Shown here one piece after another: positions 1 to 5,929 of a DNA stretch of 8,142 nt (position 1 is its first letter; each line of letters opens with the position of its first letter). Origin of the DNA: Deltaproteobacteria bacterium. GTDB taxonomy: Bacteria; Desulfobacterota_B; Binatia; UBA9968. The translations under genes and the position numbers were made by a program. The notes beneath the pieces were generated by a model. It was not told where the DNA came from, ran no database searches, and saw only the letters and a program-made list of their open reading frames with translations. The DNA is taken from assembly GCA_030620935.1 (NCBI GenBank), contig JAUXIP010000076.1, positions 1-8,142 of the forward strand, given 5' to 3'.

Positions 1-41
1 CTTTTGTCACAATTATTTCCTAGCTGTGGATTTGGTAAGCA

Positions 42-97
42 CTAGAAGGTCTTCAGGTCTAGACTCCGGTACTGGATTGCCTCGGAGATATGAGCAG
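42..97 (-). pseudogene. Detached 3' end of a comM/yifB copy (C-terminal piece)
   Basis: Read on the minus strand, this stretch encodes [17 protein letters not shown] followed by TAG. The intact comM at 2673-4199 ends [17 protein letters not shown] followed by TAG, so 15 of 17 residues match and the stop codon is in the same place. By hand alignment 45 of 56 bases match 2673-2728. Similarity ends at the stop codon on one side and at the 13-bp core (85-97) on the other, where the lipoprotein module begins. It is a relic without its own start. Together with 1111-1158 it would form one continuous comM tail if the roughly 1-kb insert were removed. The divergence from the intact copy argues against a very recent duplication. 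Confidence 0.75.
85..97. repeat. 13-bp core direct repeat, copy 3
   Basis: The sequence gagatatgagcag lies at the left junction between the lipoprotein module and the detached comM tail. It recurs with one mismatch at 1111-1123 (gagatgtgagcag) and with two at 2716-2728 (gagatgtgggcag), always in the same orientation. It could be a target-site duplication or a site-specific recombination core. All copies lie within comM coding sequence (the AHIS codons), so shared ancestry of the tail explains the sequence; its position at the junctions is the informative part. Confidence 0.6.
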
Positions 98-101
98 CAG
101 G

Positions 102-1043
102 TTACGGCCAGGTAATCTCGATCTGAGCCCGGTTGTTGGCGCCTGGGCTCGGGGTAACGGCAACGGTCCGGTTCCGGACATCGGGGTTCAGGGAGTGCCC
201 TCCAACCTGGACAAGCTTGGCTTGGGTCTCATTCAAGTTTTGCGGTGGTATGGGTCCGGCGGCCAGGTGGGTTTGGACCTGGGGACTGGGTGTCCCGGGC
301 GGATTTTCACCCGGAACTGTTCCACCCCGGGTCAACACAAGCCCGACCGGATCACGATAAGTGCCATCGGCCTGCATGTCCTGGTTGATCGCGAAGCCCT
401 GCTGCTCGGTAACCGCTGTACCCGCGTAAATTCGATCCAGCCTGGCGCCAAACTGGTCATCGACCGGAACGTTGAGAATGGTCTGGTAGACAGTGGCGAG
501 TTTGACTTGACCTGGATTCAACGGCCTGAAGAAGGCCGGTGAGGTGGACCCGTCCATGATGATATTGCGACCGGTCACGACACCGTTGAAAGTAGGATGC
601 GGCGTGCCGATCCCTTTGGGAATGACCACAATCACGTTGGCACGGGCAAGCTCCCGGTTCCCTTCCCGGGCAACGACAAACGTATCGCCGTTGGGCATAT
701 TTTCCGGGGTAGCGCTCGTCCCTTTGACGTTAAAAGTTATGGTTCCAGGCCCGCGACGGATGTTTTCGACCGTGGCACGGTTCGTACCGACGATTACCAA
801 GGTGACGTTTGCCGCCGCCGCGGGCGGATTGATCGTCAGAGTTACGTCCTCTGACATGATAGTAGACTGGGCCACGGGAAGGGTGTACCCAGTTTTGACC
901 TGCGTATTATCGAAGGTAGCGGTCGTGGCAGGCGGGGTGACACCACCGTTCTCATCCTGTCTCTCGCCATCTCCCTTACAGCCCGGGAGCAGGGTCGCGG
1001 CTGAAATGAGGACAAACGCCGCCAGGAGTGGAATCCTGAACAT
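102..1043 (-). CDS. Predicted secreted lipoprotein of unknown function
   Basis: I do not recognise this 313-residue protein. It begins with a lipoprotein signal peptide: MFR, a hydrophobic run of about 15 residues, then LLPGC, with Cys22 as the expected lipidated residue; Lys follows it, and Pro at -2 is slightly atypical. The mature part is rich in Thr, Val, Pro, Asn and Gly, has no other cysteine and no obvious catalytic motif, and alternates short beta-prone stretches, as in Ig-like or other beta-sandwich surface domains; that fold is only a guess. The frame stays open upstream to a TTG at 1148, but that extension reads EEIQPAHIS, a relic of comM, so it is not real N-terminus. The ATG at 1043 places the signal peptide correctly and has a weak GGTGG five bases upstream; an in-frame ATG at 1055 is an alternative. 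The TAA stop lies four bases from the left core repeat, so the gene fills the inserted segment almost exactly. Confidence 0.7.
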   Translation of the reverse strand: MFRIPLLAAFVLISAATLLPGCKGDGERQDENGGVTPPATTATFDNTQVKTGYTLPVAQSTIMSEDVTLTINPPAAAANVTLVIVGTNRATVENIRRGPGTITFNVKGTSATPENMPNGDTFVVAREGNRELARANVIVVIPKGIGTPHPTFNGVVTGRNIIMDGSTSPAFFRPLNPGQVKLATVYQTILNVPVDDQFGARLDRIYAGTAVTEQQGFAINQDMQADGTYRDPVGLVLTRGGTVPGENPPGTPSPQVQTHLAAGPIPPQNLNETQAKLVQVGGHSLNPDVRNRTVAVTPSPGANNRAQIEITWP

Positions 1044-1110
1044 GGGGACCACCATATCAAATGTGAAAAAACAAAAAAACGGGCGAGTTGACCGATGGAA
1101 CGATACTATA

Positions 1111-1123
1111 GAGATGTGAGCAG
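1111..1123. repeat. 13-bp core direct repeat, copy 2
   Basis: gagatgtgagcag lies at the right-hand junction of the lipoprotein module. It differs by one base each from the copies at 85-97 and 2716-2728. The distance to copy 3 is 1026 bp, the size of the putative insert. Confidence 0.6.
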
Positions 1124-1158
1124 GCTGGATTTCTTCGGAGTCTTCCAAATCACTGAGA
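1111..1158 (-). pseudogene. Detached comM/yifB tail (upstream piece)
   Basis: On the minus strand this encodes [15 protein letters not shown], against [15 protein letters not shown] in the intact ComM (13 of 15 residues). By hand alignment 38 of 45 bases match between 1111-1155 and 2716-2760. Similarity stops abruptly a few codons upstream, where an in-frame TAA appears. It ends at the 13-bp core (1111-1123), after which the lipoprotein promoter and leader region begins. Joined to 42-97 through the shared core, it gives one uninterrupted comM tail of about 30 codons. It supplies a spurious upstream extension to the lipoprotein frame. Confidence 0.75.
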
Positions 1159-1192
1159 AAGGCAGAGCATTAATTCAATATAGTCAACAACG

Positions 1193-1230
1193 CCCCCGTC
1201 CCCTACTCCACCCCTACCTCTCCCTGCCCC
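1193..1230 (-). other. Putative G-quadruplex motif
   Basis: The minus strand carries five runs of three to five G's (complement of 1193-1197, 1200-1203, 1211-1214, 1222-1224 and 1227-1230), separated by loops of 2, 7, 7 and 2 bases. This satisfies the usual G3+N1-7 rule for intramolecular quadruplexes. It lies in the 109-bp gap after the 84-codon gene and roughly 150 bp upstream of the lipoprotein start. It would be in the RNA if transcription continues from the upstream unit. Folding is not shown, only the sequence pattern. Confidence 0.5.
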
Positions 1231-1267
1231 GCTAATTCTGCGCAGCAGGTCTCACAGCCGGTGCTCT

Positions 1268-1522
1268 TTACTTCCCAAAGGCACTCAAAGTCTTTGAGAG
1301 TAGCTCCTTGGGGTGACTAATGCAGTGACTAATGCAGTGACTGGTGCAGTGACCGATGCAGTGGGCTTCCGGGACCGCCTGTAGCGCGCCCGCCCTGATT
1401 TCCTCAACTCTCGCCGCTGCTACAAGCTGCTTGAACTCCGGACTAGCAAACGCTGCTTGTTGAGTTTCTGGTGCCGCCCTCGCTCTGGCCTTGAAGCTTC
1501 TTAACTCGTCTCTAGCGCTCAT
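1268..1522 (-). CDS. Small protein with C-terminal Cys-His tetrapeptide repeats
   Basis: This 84-residue protein of unknown function has two parts. Residues 1 to about 53 are charged, Ala-rich and probably helical, with no signal peptide. Residues 54-70 are HCIGHCTSHCISHCISH, four HCxx units closed by a His (four Cys, five His). A short tail, PKELLSKTLSAFGK, follows. The start is well supported: the minus strand has GAGGAGG six bases before the ATG. The Shine-Dalgarno overlaps the end of the 246-codon gene, whose stop lies 15 bases upstream, so the two are almost certainly co-transcribed. The repeat is encoded by 12-bp DNA units. A leader followed by a Cys-rich repeated segment resembles the layout of ribosomally made, modified peptide (RiPP) precursors, and the HC ladder could also bind metal (Cu, Zn); both are inference. 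No recognisable modification enzyme lies next to it. Confidence 0.75.
   Translation of the reverse strand: MSARDELRSFKARARAAPETQQAAFASPEFKQLVAAARVEEIRAGALQAVPEAHCIGHCTSHCISHCISHPKELLSKTLSAFGK
1310..1363. repeat. 12-bp tandem repeat encoding HC-x-x units
   Basis: About 4.5 copies of a 12-mer with consensus gcagtgactaat on the plus strand (units at 1310, 1322, 1334, 1346 and a partial at 1358). The minus strand reads each unit as Ile-Ser-His-Cys or a variant. Near-identity of the units points to recent slippage or expansion. Since 12 is a multiple of three, copy number can change without shifting the frame. Confidence 0.85.
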
Positions 1523-1536
1523 CAGTTTCCTCCTCT

Positions 1537-2277
1537 CTAATTATGATCCAAGCCCACGGCCATATCATCCGAGACCCTTGAAGAGGGTTTATGGCCGTTA
1601 CAGTGCCTTTGACAGTGGCTTATACAATGGTTATTGCACTCTGTTCCGCTCCACTCTTGTGCAGCAAGCTTAACCGGTGGTGTGAAGATCCAGAGAGTCT
1701 GAGTTGTATCCATTGTGCGCACTTTTGACTGTAAGGCTGGCTCTAATGTTAACGTGCGTCTGGGTTCATCCGTGCTTTCGAGAAGTGTCTCGCCGTCCTT
1801 GAGCGAAAAAGGCTTGCGAGAGTACAAACTCACAATACCGAATACGTCTGTCAGCCCGAGGTCGATCAACTTGTCCACCATATCCGACAAGAATCCGTGG
1901 GATTGGGCTATCATTTCCACTTGGACTCGGGCATCTTGTTGGTCCCGGGGCTCGTATTCAACGAACTCCAATGGATAGAAGCCCTCACCGCTGCTTGACC
2001 TGTCGAACTTCCAAAGATATGGGATGGCGCCTTTGTGGTCTTTCGCCTTCAGCGGCCTCATATAGGCCGTGTTTCCAACGAACTGTCGAATTACTATCTC
2101 GTCCTGCGAAATATCAAAATGTTTATGGAGGAACGAAATACCTACATCCTTTTCAAGCCCATGATTACAAATGACGTCCCCGAAAAGGATGATTGACTGT
2201 TTGTGCTGTTCCAGGGCTTCCCTCGCAACATTGAACTCGCTCACCCGATCAAAAACGTCAGCATCGTAGTCCTTCAT
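1537..2277 (-). CDS. Unknown 246-residue protein with C-terminal Cys-His repeats
   Basis: I do not recognise the family. Residues 1 to about 180 look like a soluble globular domain with mixed charge; there is no signal peptide, membrane segment or familiar nucleotide-binding motif. A conspicuous stretch around residues 35-58 holds CNHG, DVGISFLHKHFDI and several His residues. The C-terminal part carries C214, H217-C218, H221-C222, H225-C226 and H229, the same (HCxx)n spacing as the 84-residue protein encoded next door. The codons differ between the two genes (mostly CAT/TGT mixed with CAC/TGC here), so the motif seems conserved at protein level rather than copied recently. The ATG at 2277 has only a weak Shine-Dalgarno. 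A promoter candidate lies about 120 bp upstream. The gene appears less GC-rich than the guaBA region. Shared motif and operon structure imply that the two proteins work together or undergo the same metal loading or modification. Confidence 0.75.
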   Translation of the reverse strand: MKDYDADVFDRVSEFNVAREALEQHKQSIILFGDVICNHGLEKDVGISFLHKHFDISQDEIVIRQFVGNTAYMRPLKAKDHKGAIPYLWKFDRSSSGEGFYPLEFVEYEPRDQQDARVQVEMIAQSHGFLSDMVDKLIDLGLTDVFGIVSLYSRKPFSLKDGETLLESTDEPRRTLTLEPALQSKVRTMDTTQTLWIFTPPVKLAAQEWSGTECNNHCISHCQRHCNGHKPSSRVSDDMAVGLDHN

Positions 2278-2672
2278 TTCCAGAACTCTCAGTGCTTCCC
2301 ACTGCCGTCTAAGCCATAGGTCACTGGACTCGCGGCAGCAAGTTTTTCGGCACGATGAGAACGATTAATAAACTTGTACATCTCGCCGCCAAGGCATAAA
2401 TATCAGCGGCCGGAATAAGTTGTCAAGCTTAAATTGCATAGGATTGTACCAATAATTGTAAGGCTACCTTATTCGTATACTTTTATCCCACTGATTTGTA
2501 GACCTTACGCGGTAAATTCAGCTCCTGAGAGAAATTAGAGCCTTCACAAGCGCAACCCAGAAACACACACCCATCCGGAGAATCGAGGTGGAGAGGAAGT
2601 CGGGGACGTTCATGCTTAGCTTTATTCGCCCCCGGACCCTAGATGATGAGCTGGGATGAGCCGGCGTAGTAA
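2278..2672. other. 395-bp intergenic region between comM and the Cys-His unit
   Basis: I see no convincing gene here. The region is AT-rich compared with comM. It holds the promoter candidate described separately and a minus-strand leader of about 110 bases with one inverted repeat (CTGCCG and CGGCAG flanking a 25-base segment at about 2301-2337). No strong terminator is visible after comM. It also contains no transposase, tRNA or inverted-repeat ends that would define a classical mobile element. Confidence 0.5.
2397..2426 (-). promoter_or_regulatory. Sigma70-type promoter candidate for the Cys-His two-gene unit
   Basis: A perfect -35 box TTGACA (complement of 2421-2426) is followed by TATTTA (complement of 2397-2402) at 18-bp spacing, or by GATATT at 16 bp. 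The -10 match is poor to moderate. Transcription would start near 2390, giving a leader of about 110 bases before the ATG at 2277. It implies that the unit is expressed independently of comM. Confidence 0.45.
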
Positions 2673-4199
2673 CTAAAACGCTTTCCGATCAAGACTCCGG
2701 TATTGAATTGCCTCGGAGATGTGGGCAGGCTGGATCTCTTCGGAGCCTTCGAGATCAGCGATGGTGCGGCCGACTTTGAGGATGCGGCTGTAGGCCCGGG
2801 CACTCAGGCCGAGCTTGTTAATCGCCATCTCTAACAGTCTCTCCGACCCTTCCTTCACAACACAGTGCCGCTTGATGTCCATACTCCCCATCTGGGCATT
2901 GGCATGGATGCCTCTCTTTTGGAAACGGTTGTGCTGGATTATTCGGGCCGCGTTGACCCTTTGGCGAATGATCGAAGATGGCTCTCCCGCATCGCGCGTG
3001 GCCAGATCCTGGTAGCGCAGCGCGGGCACCTCGATCTGAATGTCGATCCGGTCCAAGAGAGGACCGGAGACTCTGGAGCGGTAGCGTTGAATTTGGAGGG
3101 GCGTGCAACCACACTCCTTTTGCGAGTCGGTAAAAAATCCGCAGGGACAAGGATTCATGGCGGCAACCAGCATGAATCTGGCCGGATAATTGATCGATCC
3201 GACGGCACGGGACACGGTAATGTTGCCGTCTTCCAAAGGCTGCCGCAAAACTTCCAACACATTGCGCTTAAACTCCGGCATCTCGTCGAGGAAAAGAACT
3301 CCATTATGCGCTAAAGAGACCTCTCCGGGCTTGGGAATGGTCCCGCCTCCGACCAGGCCGGCATCAGAAATGGTGTGATGAGGAGAACGAAAAGGCCGCG
3401 TAGCAATGAGGGGTTTTCCGTCGAGCAAGCCCATGACGCTGTGAATTTTGGTCGTCTCCAAGGCTTCGGCGAGGGTCAAATCGGGCAAGACCGTGGGCAG
3501 TCTCTTGGCCAGCATTGTCTTGCCCGAACCCGGCGGGCCCACGAGGATAACGTTGTGACCGCCGGCCGCCGCGACCTCCAAGGCCCGTTTGACGTGCTGT
3601 TGTCCTTTAACGTCGCTGAAGTCGAAATCGTACTGGCAGTGCCGCTGGAAGAGGTTCTCCAGATCCACGTGCATGCGCTCAAGAACCCTCTGCCCGTTTA
3701 GAAACTCCACGACCTGAGGCAGGTTTTGCACTCCATAGACATCGATCCCCTGGATGACGGCGGCCTCGGGGCCATTCACTGCTGGAAGAATGAGACCTTT
3801 CAGCCCCTCCCTCTTGACCGCCACCGCGATCGGCAAACCGCCGCGGATGGGTTTGATCTCGCCATCCAGGGACAGCTCCCCTGCTATGAAATATTCTTTG
3901 AGACGGTCTCTTTGGATCAATTCTTCTGCAGCCAGGATTCCCACGGCCATGGGCAGGTCGTAAGCCGACCCTTCTTTTTTAATGTCGGCCGGGGCCAAGT
4001 TGATGGTGATCTTTTTAGTTGGAAAGGAATAGCCGCAATTCTTCACGGCTGCGCGGATGCGGTCCTTACTCTCTCTCACCGCTCCTTCGGCCAGGCCTAC
4101 GGTTGCAAGCTGGGGAAGCCCTGAGGAGAGGTCAATCTCGACCTCGACCCGCAGGGCATCGACCCCATAAAGAGCTGCGCTGTTGACCTTGGCCAGCAT
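2673..4199 (-). CDS. comM: ComM/YifB-family Mg-chelatase-like AAA+ ATPase
   Basis: This 508-residue cytoplasmic ATPase belongs to the YifB family. The studied member, ComM, is a hexameric helicase that promotes branch migration during integration of DNA taken up by natural transformation. All parts are present. An N-terminal ChlI/S5-like domain (about residues 5-130, with [12 protein letters not shown]) is followed by an AAA+ core with Walker A GPPGSGKT (221-228), Walker B LFLDE (302-306), sensor Asn in AAMNPCPCG (near 349), an arginine-finger region SGPLLDRID (Arg384) and a CxC...CxC cysteine cluster. The C-terminal domain ends in the typical [10 protein letters not shown] tail. An upstream in-frame TTG/ATG-like start (4241) would add 14 residues, but [12 protein letters not shown] is the family's usual N-terminus and GGAG lies seven bases before that ATG. 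It is divergent from guaB. Its last ~30 codons recur in pieces downstream. Confidence 0.95.
   Translation of the reverse strand: MLAKVNSAALYGVDALRVEVEIDLSSGLPQLATVGLAEGAVRESKDRIRAAVKNCGYSFPTKKITINLAPADIKKEGSAYDLPMAVGILAAEELIQRDRLKEYFIAGELSLDGEIKPIRGGLPIAVAVKREGLKGLILPAVNGPEAAVIQGIDVYGVQNLPQVVEFLNGQRVLERMHVDLENLFQRHCQYDFDFSDVKGQQHVKRALEVAAAGGHNVILVGPPGSGKTMLAKRLPTVLPDLTLAEALETTKIHSVMGLLDGKPLIATRPFRSPHHTISDAGLVGGGTIPKPGEVSLAHNGVLFLDEMPEFKRNVLEVLRQPLEDGNITVSRAVGSINYPARFMLVAAMNPCPCGFFTDSQKECGCTPLQIQRYRSRVSGPLLDRIDIQIEVPALRYQDLATRDAGEPSSIIRQRVNAARIIQHNRFQKRGIHANAQMGSMDIKRHCVVKEGSERLLEMAINKLGLSARAYSRILKVGRTIADLEGSEEIQPAHISEAIQYRSLDRKAF
2716..2728. repeat. 13-bp core direct repeat, copy 1 (inside comM)
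   Basis: gagatgtgggcag encodes part of the PAHIS segment of the intact comM tail. It matches the copies at 1111-1123 (one mismatch) and 85-97 (two mismatches). Here both flanks are comM sequence, whereas copy 2 keeps only the upstream flank and copy 3 only the downstream flank. Confidence 0.6.
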
Positions 4200-4287
4200 A
4201 GACAAGCTCCGTAAGCTAGCAAAGGTTAGGTCAGATAACAACTATAAAATCTATAAACTCTGCTCTTTTTAAGGACCTAAGAAAAGG

Positions 4288-4335
4288 AAGGCCGCGGGAG
4301 AGTCCCGAAACCCGCCCTGTAAGAAGGTCGGCCTT
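4288..4335. other. Compound inverted repeat upstream of guaB
   Basis: A 7-bp perfect stem, AAGGCCG (4288-4294) with CGGCCTT (4329-4335), encloses a second perfect hairpin CGGGA-GAG-TCCCG (4295-4307). The right arm runs into the proposed guaB -35 hexamer. If only DNA, it could be an operator for a regulator of guaB or comM. If transcribed from an earlier start on either strand, it would form a branched RNA. It matches no riboswitch class that I recognise, and no T-run follows on either strand, so it is not a standard terminator. Confidence 0.45.
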
Positions 4336-4362
4336 GCTCACCAAATCTTTTCCTGGTATAAG
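4334..4362 (+). promoter_or_regulatory. Sigma70-type promoter candidate for guaBA
   Basis: TTGCTC (4334-4339) and TATAAG (4357-4362, five of six to consensus) are separated by exactly 17 bp. Transcription would start near 4369, giving a leader of about 94 bases before guaB. The weak -35 would fit a promoter that needs or responds to a regulator. Confidence 0.5.
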
Positions 4363-4376
4363 ATTCTATGTTTGCA

Positions 4377-4398
4377 CAGAGGAGTCCCAGAGGAGTCC
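4377..4398 (+). repeat. 11-bp perfect tandem repeat in the guaB leader
   Basis: cagaggagtcc occurs twice back to back (4377-4387 and 4388-4398). Each copy holds a purine-rich GAGGAG, which resembles a Shine-Dalgarno and can pair partly with the CCTCC at 4444-4448 that otherwise masks the guaB ribosome binding site. It lies at the start of the predicted transcript. Confidence 0.7.
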
Positions 4399-4413
4399 AA
4401 GTGCATGTAAAAT

Positions 4414-4440
4414 ACCCAGGCCCAGGTCTGGGTTTTTTTA
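4414..4440 (+). terminator. Intrinsic terminator-like hairpin in the guaB leader (putative attenuator)
   Basis: The stem ACCCAG (4414-4419) with CTGGGT (4428-4433) has an 8-base loop and runs into seven consecutive T's (4433-4439). It lies between the promoter candidate and guaB, only 22 bases before the start codon, so a terminating fraction would not transcribe guaBA. CCCAG also occurs at 4386-4390 and 4421-4425, which offers competing partners for the single CTGGG. The 6-bp stem is short, so efficiency may be modest. Confidence 0.5.
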
Positions 4441-4443
4441 TTT

Positions 4444-4456
4444 CCTCCCTCGGAGG
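4444..4456 (+). promoter_or_regulatory. guaB ribosome binding site inside a hairpin
   Basis: The Shine-Dalgarno GGAGG (4452-4456), six bases before the guaB ATG, is preceded by its exact complement CCTCC (4444-4448) with a three-base loop CTC. Closed, this hairpin would hide the ribosome binding site. It supports ATG 4463 as the start and suggests translational control. Confidence 0.6.
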
Positions 4457-4462
4457 TAAGCC

Positions 4463-5929
4463 ATGTTAAAACAAGAGATCCTGCCTCTCGGCCTGACCTT
4501 TGACGATGTCTTATTAATCCCCGCGGAGTCCTCAATCCTGCCGCGGGAGACAAGTGTCTCGACGGTTCTGACCGAGCGGATCGAGCTGAATATCCCTCTG
4601 ATCAGCGCCGCCATGGATACGGTGACCGAATCCCGTACAGCCATTGCCATGGCTCAAGAGGGAGGATTGGGAATCATTCATCGCAACATGTCTGTGGCCA
4701 CCCAGGCAAGGGAGGTCGAGAAGGTCAAGAAGTCTGAGAGCGGGATGATTACAGAGCCGATCACCGTGCGACCGGATCAGAAAATCGCCGAAGCGAAAGA
4801 GATCATGCGAAAACACGGCATCTCAGGTCTGCCGGTGACCCAAGGAGACCGCCTGGTGGGTATCTTGACCCATCGGGATCTGCGCTTTGAGAAGAGACTC
4901 GACCGGCCGGTGTCGGAAGTGATGACGAAGGAAAATCTGGTAACGGCAAAACCCGGAGTGGATCTCGAAAAGGCCAAAGAGACCCTGCATCAACACCGGA
5001 TTGAAAAGCTCTTGGTGGTGGATGACCATTTTCAGCTCAGGGGGCTGATCACGGTCAAGGATATTGAAAAGAAAACTCAGTACCCGCATGCCTGTAAGGA
5101 CGCCGGAGGGCGATTGCGAGTGGGCGCCGCGGTCGGAGTCGGGCCGGACTGCGAAGAGAGAGTAGAAGCTTTAATCACGGCCGGAGTGGATATCATCGCA
5201 GTGGACACCGCGCACGGCCATTCCAAAAACGTATTGGATGTCATCAAGCGGATTCGCCGCCACCATCCCGACCTGGATGTCATGGGCGGCAATGTCTCCA
5301 CGGAAGAGGGCACGCTCGCTTTGATTGAGGCGGGTGTCAATGCCGTGAAAGTAGGAGTGGGGCCAGGCTCGATCTGTACCACCCGTGTGGTCTCCGGGGT
5401 CGGAGTTCCCCAGCTAACCGCCATCTCAAACTGCGCCAAAGCAGCCGAGCAGCACAAGATTCCCATCATCTCCGATGGCGGGATCAAATATGCCGGTGAC
5501 ATTACCAAAGCACTGGCCGCCGGGGCGCATACGGTGATGATCGGGAGCCTATTTGCCGGGACCGAGGAGAGTCCGGGGGAAACTATCCTCTATCAGGGAA
5601 GGACCTATAAGGTATACCGGGGCATGGGCTCTCTGGGCGCTATGATCGAAGGGAGCAAGGATCGCTACGGACAAGCCGACGTCCAAGAGAAGATCAAACT
5701 GGTCCCCGAGGGAGTCGAAGGGCAGGTTCCTTATAAGGGCTCCCTCTCCTTCAATATCCACCAGTTGGTCGGGGGGCTGTGCGCAGGCATGGGCTACCTC
5801 GGTTGTCGCACGATCATGGATCTGCGCGCCAAGGCCCGCTTTATGCAGATCACTTCAGCGGGGTTTAAAGAAGGGCACGTGCACGACGTATTCATCACCA
5901 AAGAAGCCCCGAATTATAGAATAGAATGA
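4463..5929 (+). CDS. guaB: Inosine-5'-monophosphate dehydrogenase
   Basis: GuaB oxidises IMP to XMP with NAD+, the first committed step of guanine nucleotide synthesis, as a cytoplasmic tetramer or octamer. The 488-residue length is normal. The N-terminal [11 protein letters not shown] and the [10 protein letters not shown] segment of the TIM barrel are followed by a tandem CBS (Bateman) regulatory module inserted at about residues 95-205, with both repeats present. The barrel then resumes with AVDTAHGHS (247-255), the NAD/IMP-site GGN (275-277), the catalytic loop GPGSICTTR with Cys305, the IMP phosphate-binding SDGG (337-340) and [13 protein letters not shown], and the mobile-flap Arg401-Tyr402 in DRYGQ. 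All key residues are present. The start has a strong Shine-Dalgarno. The stop TGA overlaps the guaA start as ATGA, so the two genes form an operon with likely translational coupling. The leader features upstream suggest regulated expression. Confidence 0.98.
   Translation: MLKQEILPLGLTFDDVLLIPAESSILPRETSVSTVLTERIELNIPLISAAMDTVTESRTAIAMAQEGGLGIIHRNMSVATQAREVEKVKKSESGMITEPITVRPDQKIAEAKEIMRKHGISGLPVTQGDRLVGILTHRDLRFEKRLDRPVSEVMTKENLVTAKPGVDLEKAKETLHQHRIEKLLVVDDHFQLRGLITVKDIEKKTQYPHACKDAGGRLRVGAAVGVGPDCEERVEALITAGVDIIAVDTAHGHSKNVLDVIKRIRRHHPDLDVMGGNVSTEEGTLALIEAGVNAVKVGVGPGSICTTRVVSGVGVPQLTAISNCAKAAEQHKIPIISDGGIKYAGDITKALAAGAHTVMIGSLFAGTEESPGETILYQGRTYKVYRGMGSLGAMIEGSKDRYGQADVQEKIKLVPEGVEGQVPYKGSLSFNIHQLVGGLCAGMGYLGCRTIMDLRAKARFMQITSAGFKEGHVHDVFITKEAPNYRIE

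Noticed and set aside
90..542. Plus-strand open frame of 150 codons opposite the lipoprotein gene
   Set aside because: It is antisense to a gene with a clear signal peptide, its start lies in the comM relic, and its product has no recognisable features. The 544-1119 plus-strand frame is likewise a shadow.
1040..1110. Poly-T tract on the minus strand (complement of 1065-1080) as a terminator for the Cys-His unit
   Set aside because: The sequence before it forms only a 3-bp stem, so it does not look like an intrinsic terminator. It lies just upstream of the lipoprotein start.
1105..1110. TATAGT at the module boundary as a -10 box for the lipoprotein gene
   Set aside because: No -35-like hexamer is found at 16-18 bp spacing, so I do not list it as a promoter.
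2301..2337. Possible tRNA or attC-like fold in the leader of the 246-codon gene
   Set aside because: There is a 6-bp inverted repeat, but no T-loop sequence, anticodon arm or integron core site.
2620..2660. Short plus-strand ORF starting near 2612 (about 15 codons)
   Set aside because: It is too short, has a poor ribosome site and no similarity that I recognise.
2815..4124. Several open frames of 60-150 codons opposite or out of frame with comM
   Set aside because: They overlap a complete, conserved ATPase gene and encode low-complexity shadow sequences.
4200..4260. comM promoter in the AT-rich stretch upstream of 4199
   Set aside because: TATAGT-like hexamers exist on the minus strand, but no -35 at proper spacing could be found.
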